Shown here: positions 14,402-20,406 of the stretch, piece by piece
How the letters are laid out: the number at the start of each line of letters is the position of its first letter
How positions within the stretch are numbered: position 1 is the first letter of the stretch
NCBI GenBank assembly: GCA_045586995.1
Contig: JAZNBI010000009.1
Span: 1 to 20,406 of the forward strand
Origin: JAZNBI01 sp045586995
GTDB taxonomy: Bacteria; Bacillota; Clostridia; Oscillospirales; CAG-272
DNA length: 20,406 nt
Direction: 5' to 3'
Position numbers and translations under genes: made by a program
The notes under the pieces: generated by a model
Told to the model about the DNA's origin: nothing
The model's input: the letters and a program-made list of their open reading frames with translations, nothing else
The model's database searches: none

Positions 14402-15436
14402 TTAAATAACGGCTGAAGCAATAAGAAGCATCAGAGGCATGGTTCCTATTGAAAGGATGGTGGAGGTGGCAACCACCCGGCTGACGTAAGCCGCATCGCA
14501 GTCGAACTTTTCCGCAAACATCGTTGAGCTTGACGCAGAAGGTGTTGAGGCAAGGATCGCTGTGACGATGAAAACCTCGTCTCCGATAGGCAGTCCGACA
14601 AGCTTTAAAAGTACCATGACACCGATTACGGCAGCGGGAAGAGCTATATGACGGAGTCCTAAGCAAATATACATGTATGTGTCGTTGAAAAATCCTTTGA
14701 AATTGATATCCGCAAGACGAATTCCTATTACGAGCATAGAAAGCGGGGCAACGAGACCGCGGAGCGCATCGAGTGATTTGTTCAGAAGCGATGTGCTACC
14801 GAAAATCGTAGGAGCGACGTTCTTCAAATTGAACACGACAGCGATAATTCCGATGAATGCCGCAACGGTAACGGGGTGATAGATGGCTCTCATGAAAGAG
14901 GCGTCCTTCTTTTTCTCGATTATATGCGGATCGAGAATTCCGTCGCTGTTGTCATCGCGCTTGTTTGTACAAATGAACACGCCGAGCGACCAGAGGAAAA
15001 TGTTGAACGTAAAATTGTAAATAGAAGCGTAAATGGTTGCACGACCCGCATAAGGAGTCCCCGCGTAAATTGCACTGACAAGAGGAACGCCCATGAATGC
15101 CGCGTTTGCAAAAATCGTTGCCAGACGAAGAAGTCTCTTTTTTCCGTCGGGTGCTTTCGAAAAAACAGGAATTGCAATTAATGCAAATATAGCGTGTGCC
15201 ACTATCGAAATAAGAAGTATTACAAGCGAGTCGACGAGAATGTCCCTGTCATTACAATCAAGGTAAGCGTAAAGTATCAGCGCAGGCTGCGCGATATAAA
15301 GTATAAGATTCGAAATTCCTTTTCCGAATCCATCGGGAATCATGTTAAGCTTTTTCAGAATTATACCCGGAACCATCATAACGAACATGATGGCTACGTT
15401 TAAAATAAGCTTGGACAACAAAACATCAAAATCCAT
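14402..15436 (-). CDS. AEC-family (auxin efflux carrier-like) permease
   Basis: The 344-residue integral membrane protein has about ten hydrophobic segments arranged in two halves with a hydrophilic loop in the middle (about 160-185, DDNSDGILDPHIIEKKKD). The N-terminal MVPGIILKKLNMIPDGFGKGISNLILYIAQPALIL is typed here as two parts: MVPGIILKKLNMIPDG and ISNLILYIAQPALIL. It is a classic AEC/PF03547 opening. Bacterial AEC proteins export organic anions such as malate or other small acids; the substrate here is unknown. The start ATG at 15434-15436 follows GAGG, and a good promoter lies upstream (15470-15498). It is transcribed divergently from the his operon. Confidence 0.87.
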   Translation of the reverse strand: MDFDVLLSKLILNVAIMFVMMVPGIILKKLNMIPDGFGKGISNLILYIAQPALILYAYLDCNDRDILVDSLVILLISIVAHAIFALIAIPVFSKAPDGKKRLLRLATIFANAAFMGVPLVSAIYAGTPYAGRATIYASIYNFTFNIFLWSLGVFICTNKRDDNSDGILDPHIIEKKKDASFMRAIYHPVTVAAFIGIIAVVFNLKNVAPTIFGSTSLLNKSLDALRGLVAPLSMLVIGIRLADINFKGFFNDTYMYICLGLRHIALPAAVIGVMVLLKLVGLPIGDEVFIVTAILASTPSASSSTMFAEKFDCDAAYVSRVVATSTILSIGTMPLMLLIASAVI

Positions 15437-15469
15437 AACAACCTCGTTTTTTTAATTAAAACGGTTAAT

Positions 15470-15498
15470 ATTTTAGCATTATTTTCTGCTTTTGTCAA
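15470..15498 (-). promoter_or_regulatory. Promoter of the AEC permease gene
   Basis: On the minus strand TTGACA (15493-15498) and TAAAAT (15470-15475) are 17 bases apart, about 34 bases upstream of the start codon. It lies back to back with the his promoter at 15548. Confidence 0.75.
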
Positions 15499-15547
15499 GA
15501 TTCTTTTAATTTTAACACGAAAAAAAGAAGAAAACTTCAAAAAAGTA

Positions 15548-15576
15548 TTGACAAAATACGAAAAACATAGTATAAT
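15548..15576 (+). promoter_or_regulatory. Consensus promoter of the yerC-his operon
   Basis: TTGACA (15548-15553) and TATAAT (15571-15576) are exactly 17 bases apart; transcription should start near 15583, inside the palindrome described next. Confidence 0.85.
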
Positions 15577-15610
15577 TTTAGCACACTAAAGCGATAAAGT
15601 GCTAAAGTGT
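15577..15610 (+). promoter_or_regulatory. Palindromic operator at the his operon start site (putative HisR/YerC site)
   Basis: TTTAGCAC (15577-15584) and GTGCTAAA (15599-15606) form a perfect inverted repeat with a 14-base centre; ACACT (15583-15587) and AGTGT (15606-15610) add an offset pair. CTAAAG occurs twice (15586 and 15602). It abuts the -10 box and covers the start site, the classic place for repression. The first gene codes a TrpR-family protein, so autoregulated control by histidine is the natural reading. That YerC-type proteins regulate his genes in Firmicutes is known from comparative genomics. Confidence 0.7.
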
Positions 15611-15632
15611 AAAGAAATGAACGGAGACTTTT

Positions 15633-15935
15633 ATGAAAAAGCTACAAACAAAGGAAATAGACACGCTCTTTCGCGCGGTGCTTTCCCTTAAGGACACCGA
15701 CGAGTGCTATAAATTCTTTCAGGATATATGTACGGTGAAGGAGCTTCAGGACATAGCTCAGAGACTAAAGGCGGCGGCTATGCTTAAAAAAGGTGAAAAT
15801 TACGCCGTTGTTTGCCGCGAGACGGGAATGAGCACCGCCACGGTATCAAGAGTCAATAAGTGCCTCGGCTACGGCGAAGGGGGCTATGAAATGGTGCTTG
15901 AAAGAATAGGAGAGGATAAGTCTGATGAAGAATAA
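15633..15935 (+). CDS. yerC: YerC/TrpR-family regulator (HisR-like)
   Basis: The 100-residue protein is a member of the TrpR/YerC family of small helical repressors. Residues 30-50 (VKELQDIAQRLKAAAMLKKG) match the family core, and the helix-turn-helix is at about 55-78 (AVVCRETGMSTATVSRVNKC). It probably senses histidine and represses its own operon through the palindrome 23 bases upstream; that effector is inferred from the operon. The start follows CGGAG. The last codons overlap the hisZ start by 11 bases, so the two are coupled. Length is normal for the family. Confidence 0.88.
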   Translation: MKKLQTKEIDTLFRAVLSLKDTDECYKFFQDICTVKELQDIAQRLKAAAMLKKGENYAVVCRETGMSTATVSRVNKCLGYGEGGYEMVLERIGEDKSDEE

Positions 15936-17019
15936 GAGCATGCTCACCGCAGAGGAGAGAATCATAAACGAGCTTCGCGGAATGTATTCAAAAAGAGGAT
16001 TTGTTCCTTTTAAAATGAGTAAATTTGAAGAATACGACCTCTACATGAAAAATAAGGATTTCCTCATGGGCGGCAATATAATCAGCTTCACGGATACGGA
16101 CGGCTCGCTTCTTGCCCTCAAACCCGACGTGACGCTTTCGATTATAAAAAATGCAAAGCCACAAGGCGGTGTAAAGGAGAAGGTCTTTTACAGCGAGCAC
16201 GTATACAGACCGTCGGGAAGCACGCATAAATTCAAGGAAATTATGCAGATGGGACTTGAGTGCATCGGAGACGTTGACGGCTACGATGTATGCGAAACGA
16301 TAGCTCTTGCCGCACAGAGCCTGGCGGTAATTGACGGCGATTTCGTCCTTGACCTGTCACACATGGGATTGATTGGCGCGCTTCTTGACGAGGCGGAAAT
16401 AAACGGCGATGCGCGAAGAGAGCTTATAGGCTATATTTCAGAAAAAAATGCCCATCAGGCAGAGGTGCTTTTGAGGAATCTCGGAGTTAAAGAGGAGCTG
16501 TCGCTGAGAATTCTCAAGCTGCTCTCTATGAGAATCCCCCTTGCGGCGGCGGCAAAAAGCCTTTTGGAGCTTGTTGGGACAGACGACGGACGCGCGGCGG
16601 TAGAGGAGATTTCCATGATAGCGCGCTTGCTTGCAGACGAGGAATTTGCTGACAGAATCTTCTTTGATGCTTCCGTTATGAACGATATGAATTATTATAA
16701 CGGCATAGTTTTCCGCGGCTTTATTTCCGGCATTTCCGAGGGTGTGCTTTCCGGCGGAAGATATGATTCCATGATGAAAAAGATGGGTAAGGATTCGTCT
16801 GCACTCGGCTTTGCCATTTACCTTGACCTTCTCGAGGGGTTGGGTGATGAGCTTGATGGCTTCGACGTTGACGTTTTGCTCATTTATGACGAAAAAATCG
16901 ACACGGGCAGGGTCTTTAGCCGCGTTAATGAGCTTATGAAGGCGGGTCATTCCGTTTCGGCGCAAAAGTCTGTTCCGGACGGAATGCGTTACAGGACTCT
17001 TGAAAAAATGGAGGCGTGA
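15925..17019 (+). CDS. hisZ: ATP phosphoribosyltransferase regulatory subunit HisZ
   Basis: HisZ is a catalytically dead histidyl-tRNA synthetase paralogue that partners short HisG to form the hetero-octameric enzyme for the first step of histidine synthesis and to pass on histidine feedback. The 364-residue protein shows the class II synthetase-like fold: FTDTDGSLLALKPDVTLSI (motif-2 entry), VYRPSGSTHKFKEIMQMGLE (degenerate motif 2), and LSGGRYDSMMKKMG, then ALGFAIYLD (motif 3-like). It ends soon after, without the tRNA-binding domain of true HisRS, and the catalytic arginines are not all kept. The start overlaps yerC. HisG follows after 3 bases. Confidence 0.93.
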   Translation: MKNKSMLTAEERIINELRGMYSKRGFVPFKMSKFEEYDLYMKNKDFLMGGNIISFTDTDGSLLALKPDVTLSIIKNAKPQGGVKEKVFYSEHVYRPSGSTHKFKEIMQMGLECIGDVDGYDVCETIALAAQSLAVIDGDFVLDLSHMGLIGALLDEAEINGDARRELIGYISEKNAHQAEVLLRNLGVKEELSLRILKLLSMRIPLAAAAKSLLELVGTDDGRAAVEEISMIARLLADEEFADRIFFDASVMNDMNYYNGIVFRGFISGISEGVLSGGRYDSMMKKMGKDSSALGFAIYLDLLEGLGDELDGFDVDVLLIYDEKIDTGRVFSRVNELMKAGHSVSAQKSVPDGMRYRTLEKMEA

Positions 17020-17022
17020 GGA

Positions 17023-17652
17023 ATGAAAACGGTTAATATTGCACTTCCTAAAGGGCGTCTTGGCGAGAAGGTCTACGCTATGTTTGAGGCGAGCGGCTAT
17101 GAGTGTCCCGAAATCAAGGAAGAGGGAACGAGAAAGCTTATATTCGAAAACAAAGAGGTCGGCGTCAGATATTTCTGGGTAAAGCCCTCGGACGTTTCTA
17201 TATACGTTGAAAGAGGAGCTGCGGATATCGGTGTTGCGGGAAAGGATATTCTTCTTGAATATTCGCCCGACGTGTACGAGCTTCTTGACCTTAACATAGG
17301 TAAATGCCGTATGGCGGTTGCCGCAAGGAAGGATTTTTACGACGACAGAAGAAAGACGCTTAAGGTTGCGACTAAGTTCACCGAGATAGCAAAAAAGCAC
17401 TATGCGTCAAAATGCCGTGAGATTGACATAATAAAGCTCAACGGCTCGATAGAAATCGCTCCGATACTTGGACTTTCCGACGTAATCGTGGACATTGTTG
17501 AGACGGGTACGACGCTTAAGGAAAACGATCTTGAGGTCGTTGAGACCATCGTGCCGATCAGCGCAAGACTAATCGCAAATAAGGCAAGCTATAAATTTAA
17601 AACCAAAGAGATAGAACAAATAAGCAAGGCGCTTGCAGAGAGAATTCCCTGA
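17023..17652 (+). CDS. hisG: ATP phosphoribosyltransferase, short form (HisG)
   Basis: HisG joins ATP and PRPP to make phosphoribosyl-ATP, the committed step of histidine synthesis. At 209 residues it is the short form that lacks the C-terminal regulatory domain and therefore depends on HisZ, which is encoded immediately upstream. The N-terminus IALPKGRLGEKVYAMFEASG and the PRPP-binding loop DIVETGTTL (157-165) are both present. GGAGG at the end of hisZ serves as the ribosome binding site. Confidence 0.96.
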   Translation: MKTVNIALPKGRLGEKVYAMFEASGYECPEIKEEGTRKLIFENKEVGVRYFWVKPSDVSIYVERGAADIGVAGKDILLEYSPDVYELLDLNIGKCRMAVAARKDFYDDRRKTLKVATKFTEIAKKHYASKCREIDIIKLNGSIEIAPILGLSDVIVDIVETGTTLKENDLEVVETIVPISARLIANKASYKFKTKEIEQISKALAERIP

Positions 17653-17676
17653 GAGTACCGTTAGAAGGACGAAAAG

Positions 17677-18960
17677 ATGATAAAGATTTACAAGTACGGC
17701 GAAGTAAAAAACGAGGAAATCTTCGCAAGAGACAATATAGCCCCCGACGTTGAGGGGATAGTTACCGACATAATATACAACGTAAGGAAGAACGGAGACG
17801 CGGCGCTTTTTGAGTATGCCGAGAGATTTGATAAGGCAAAGCTTTCCGCCCTTGAGGTTACAGAGGCTGAAATCGACGAGGCGTTTAACTCCGTTGAGCC
17901 TGAATTTATTGAGATCATCAAGGAAGCGGCAGAGAATATACGCGCTTTTCACTCGCGTCAAAAGAGAAACAGCTTCATTATCAATGAAAAGGACGGTGTA
18001 GTTACCGGTCAGAAGGTCATGCCGATTGAAAAGGTCGGTCTTTACGTGCCGGGCGGTACTGCGGCTTACCCCTCTACGGTGCTGATGGACTCCGTTCCCG
18101 CAAAAATTGCAGGCTGTAGCCAGATAGTGATGGTTACACCGCCGAGGGCTGACGGAAAGGTTAATCCCGTGATACTTGCCGCGGCTAAGATTGCCGGAGT
18201 TGACAGAATTTTCAAGGTCGGCGGTGCACAGGCTGTTGCCGCTTTGGCTTACGGAACGGAAAGCGTTCCTGCGGTAGACAAGATTGTCGGTCCCGGAAAC
18301 GCATTTGTCGCCGAGGCGAAGAAGCAGGTTTTCGGAAAGGTGTCCATAGACATGATTGCAGGACCTTCGGAGATTCTTGTCGTAGCAGATTCGAAGTCAA
18401 ATGCGGCTCACGTTGCGGCGGATTTGCTTTCGCAGGCAGAGCATGACAAGATGGCAAGTGCGGTGCTTGTTACCGACTCTTATGCGTTTGCCGAGGCAGT
18501 AAGCTCCGAGCTTGAAAGACAGATACCCCTGCTTCCGCGTGCGCAAATCGCGAGGGCGTCCATAGATAACAACGGAAAAATAATCGTTGCCGAGGGAAAT
18601 CTTATGCTTGCAATAGACATTGCGAACGAGATAGCACCCGAGCATCTTGAGCTTTGTGTTGACAATCCTTTTGATTATCTTGACCGCGTGAAGCACGCAG
18701 GCTCGATATTCATGGGCAGAAATTGTCCTGAGGCTCTCGGTGACTATTTTGCAGGACCTAACCACACGCTCCCTACCAGCGGCACGGCGAGATTTTCTTC
18801 TCCTCTCGGTGTCGAGGATTTTGTAAAAACCTCGCAGTTTACATATTATACCAAGGACGCGCTTGCGAAGGTTGCGAAAAAGGTCGCTTATTTTGCGAAC
18901 AAAGAAGGTCTTGACGCTCACGCAAGGAGCGCTGTTATCCGTACAGAGGAGACCAAATAA
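17677..18960 (+). CDS. hisD: Histidinol dehydrogenase HisD
   Basis: HisD is the zinc- and NAD-dependent enzyme that oxidises histidinol to histidine in two steps, the end of the pathway. The 427-residue length is standard. All key residues are visible: [18 protein letters not shown] (181-198), [23 protein letters not shown], the zinc ligands Gln253 and His256 (SQAEHD), the catalytic Glu322-His323 (APEHLEL), Asp356, and His415 near the end. It starts 24 bases after hisG, following AGAAGGA. The gene is intact. Confidence 0.97.
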   Translation: MIKIYKYGEVKNEEIFARDNIAPDVEGIVTDIIYNVRKNGDAALFEYAERFDKAKLSALEVTEAEIDEAFNSVEPEFIEIIKEAAENIRAFHSRQKRNSFIINEKDGVVTGQKVMPIEKVGLYVPGGTAAYPSTVLMDSVPAKIAGCSQIVMVTPPRADGKVNPVILAAAKIAGVDRIFKVGGAQAVAALAYGTESVPAVDKIVGPGNAFVAEAKKQVFGKVSIDMIAGPSEILVVADSKSNAAHVAADLLSQAEHDKMASAVLVTDSYAFAEAVSSELERQIPLLPRAQIARASIDNNGKIIVAEGNLMLAIDIANEIAPEHLELCVDNPFDYLDRVKHAGSIFMGRNCPEALGDYFAGPNHTLPTSGTARFSSPLGVEDFVKTSQFTYYTKDALAKVAKKVAYFANKEGLDAHARSAVIRTEETK

Positions 18961-18965
18961 CGGCT

Positions 18966-20033
18966 ATGAGCAGATTTTTCAGCAGTAAATATTCGGCACT
19001 TGAGGCGTACACTCCGGGAGAGCAGCCCAAGGACATGAGGTATATCAAGCTTAACACAAACGAGTCGCCGTTTGCTCCGTCGCAGTCTGTGATTGAGGCT
19101 GCAAAATACGAGGCGGGCAGGCTTAATCTTTACTCCGACCCGGAATCAACCGAGCTTACATGTGCTGCGGCTGAGCTTTTCTCGGTGGAGTATGACGAGA
19201 TACTCATGACCAACGGCTCCGATGAGATACTCAATTTCGCATTCATGGCGTTTTGCGACGAAAATAAAGGAATTGCCTTTCCCGATATAACCTATGGCTT
19301 TTATCCCGTTTTTGCGGCGCTTAATGCCATACCGTGCAAAGAAATTCCGCTTAAGGAGAACTTCACCGTCGACCCTGAGGATTATATAGGAATACCGGAA
19401 AACGTAGTTATCGCAAACCCCAACGCCCCGACGGGAATAGCTCTAACTCTTTCCGAAATCGAAAGGATTGTAGCGTCCGACCCCTCGCGCGTAGTTATAA
19501 TAGATGAAGCGTACGTGGATTTCGGCGGCGAGAGTGCGGTAGGTCTTACCAAAAAATACGACAATCTTTTGGTTACCGGTACTTTCTCAAAGTCCCGCAG
19601 TCTTGCAGGAGCGCGTCTTGGCTTCGGCATAGGAAACAAGGCACTGATTGATGACCTCAAAACCATAAAGTATTCTACAAATCCCTATAACGTGAACAGA
19701 ATGACGGGCGCGGCAGGACTTGCCGCAATACGCGATAACGACTACTATATGGCTAATGCAAAAACGGTTATGGAAAACAGGGAGTATACCGCGAAGGCAC
19801 TTTCCGAGCTTGGGTTCAGAGTGCTTCCGAGCACCGCGAATTTCGTGTTTGCAGAAAGCCCCGATATAGGCGGCGAGGAGCTTTACCTGAAGCTTAAGGA
19901 AAGAGGAATACTCGTGCGCCATTTCACTAAAAAAAGGATAGAAAATTTCAACCGTATTACGATAGGAACGCTTGACGATATGAAAACGCTTGTTCGTACG
20001 GTAGAAGAAATAATTAAGGAGAAAAGACAATGA
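18966..20033 (+). CDS. hisC: Histidinol-phosphate aminotransferase HisC
   Basis: HisC is the PLP enzyme that transaminates imidazole acetol phosphate with glutamate to histidinol phosphate. The 355-residue protein has the fold-type I signature: LNTNESPFAPS near the start, NPNAPTG (151-157), IDEAYVDF with Asp180 and Tyr183, the PLP lysine Lys209 in TFSKSRSLAGARLGF, and Arg217. The substrate assignment rests mainly on its place in the his operon, as this family is close to other aminotransferases. It starts 5 bases after hisD, and its stop overlaps the hisB start as ATGA. Confidence 0.94.
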   Translation: MSRFFSSKYSALEAYTPGEQPKDMRYIKLNTNESPFAPSQSVIEAAKYEAGRLNLYSDPESTELTCAAAELFSVEYDEILMTNGSDEILNFAFMAFCDENKGIAFPDITYGFYPVFAALNAIPCKEIPLKENFTVDPEDYIGIPENVVIANPNAPTGIALTLSEIERIVASDPSRVVIIDEAYVDFGGESAVGLTKKYDNLLVTGTFSKSRSLAGARLGFGIGNKALIDDLKTIKYSTNPYNVNRMTGAAGLAAIRDNDYYMANAKTVMENREYTAKALSELGFRVLPSTANFVFAESPDIGGEELYLKLKERGILVRHFTKKRIENFNRITIGTLDDMKTLVRTVEEIIKEKRQ

Positions 20034-20406
20034 GAGTATCCGAAATAAAGAGAAAAACGGCAGAAACCGACGTGCGTGTTAAGCTTTCGCTTGACGGAAG
20101 GGGCATCTTTAAAATTGACACGGGGTGCGGCTTCCTTGACCACATGTTAACTCTTTTCACTGCTCACTCGGGATACGATTTGTCGGTGAGCTGCAAGGGA
20201 GACGTGCAGGTAGATTATCATCACACGGCAGAGGATATTGCAATCTGTCTTGGCGACGCCTTTCTTGAGGCTCTCGGCGAGAAGGTCGGAATCACGCGCT
20301 ATGGGGACATAATTCTTCCTATGGATGAGTCGCTTGTTCTCGCGGCTGTCGATATTTCGGGCAGAGAATATCTCGGCTTTGACGTAGAAATTCCCGCTTA
20401 CAAGGT
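20030..20406 (+). CDS. hisB: Imidazoleglycerol-phosphate dehydratase HisB, cut by window edge
   Basis: HisB dehydrates imidazole glycerol phosphate to imidazole acetol phosphate, the substrate of HisC. 125 codons are visible of the roughly 195 usual for the monofunctional enzyme. The two metal-binding motifs of the first half are present: GFLDHMLTLF (34-43) and DYHHTAEDIAICLGD (62-76). There is no N-terminal phosphatase domain, so this is the monofunctional type. The start ATG overlaps the hisC stop, and AAGGAG lies 8 bases upstream within hisC. The gene continues past the right edge. Confidence 0.96.
   Translation, partial: MRVSEIKRKTAETDVRVKLSLDGRGIFKIDTGCGFLDHMLTLFTAHSGYDLSVSCKGDVQVDYHHTAEDIAICLGDAFLEALGEKVGITRYGDIILPMDESLVLAAVDISGREYLGFDVEIPAYK

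Noticed and set aside
15437..15632. T-box riboswitch or histidine leader peptide ahead of the his operon
   Set aside because: The leader between the predicted start (about 15583) and the first codon is only about 50 bases and has no run of His codons and no terminator hairpin.
16438..17400. 320-codon minus-strand ORF across hisZ and hisG
   Set aside because: It is a shadow of two well-recognised genes on the plus strand, with no ribosome binding site.
1..20406. CRISPR array, tRNA or rRNA genes
   Set aside because: No regularly spaced direct repeats and no tRNA or rRNA sequence were recognised anywhere in the window.

Overview
The window looks like the chromosome of a gut-type member of the Firmicutes (class Clostridia). 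The evidence is a short-form HisG paired with HisZ, a TrpR/YerC-type regulator heading the his operon, a BspA-like leucine-rich-repeat lipoprotein, strong consensus sigma-A promoters, AGGAGG-type ribosome binding sites, and a transposon with TnpV and a MobV relaxase. No species call is possible from the sequence alone.

Region 1 (1 to about 10.7 kb, almost all minus strand) is an integrated mobilizable element that runs off the left edge. From right to left it holds a translationally coupled tnpV-DUF6809 pair, a hairpin terminator, and then a promoter driving a small excisionase-like HTH gene followed by jetD, jetA, jetB and jetC. These four genes form a complete Wadjet anti-plasmid system, closest to the type III layout I know (DUF5716 JetA, DUF6063 JetB). 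A terminator closes this operon. Left of it are a strong orphan promoter and a predicted RNA of about 360 nt, a hairpin-rich non-coding stretch, an RSA-type oriT, and the N-terminal two-thirds or so of a MobV (Mob/Pre, TnpZ-like) relaxase. MobV plus TnpV recalls the Tn4451 family, with Wadjet as cargo. No recombinase is visible in the window.

Region 2 (10.6 to 10.95 kb) is a non-coding junction made of several hairpins and a copy of what appears to be an interspersed clostridial repeat. The right end of the element probably lies here.

Region 3 (10.95 to 15.5 kb) is chromosomal: a MATE efflux protein (minus), a BspA-like LRR lipoprotein (plus) and an AEC-family permease (minus). The last two converge on a shared terminator.

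Region 4 (15.5 kb to the end) is a histidine operon on the plus strand: yerC/hisR-like regulator, hisZ, hisG, hisD, hisC and the start of hisB. It has a consensus promoter with a palindromic operator at the start site. The genes are tightly packed or overlapping, consistent with one transcript.

Most notable are the anti-plasmid Wadjet system carried on DNA that itself has an oriT and relaxase, the excisionase-like gene heading the Wadjet operon, and the orphan promoter/RNA beside the oriT.
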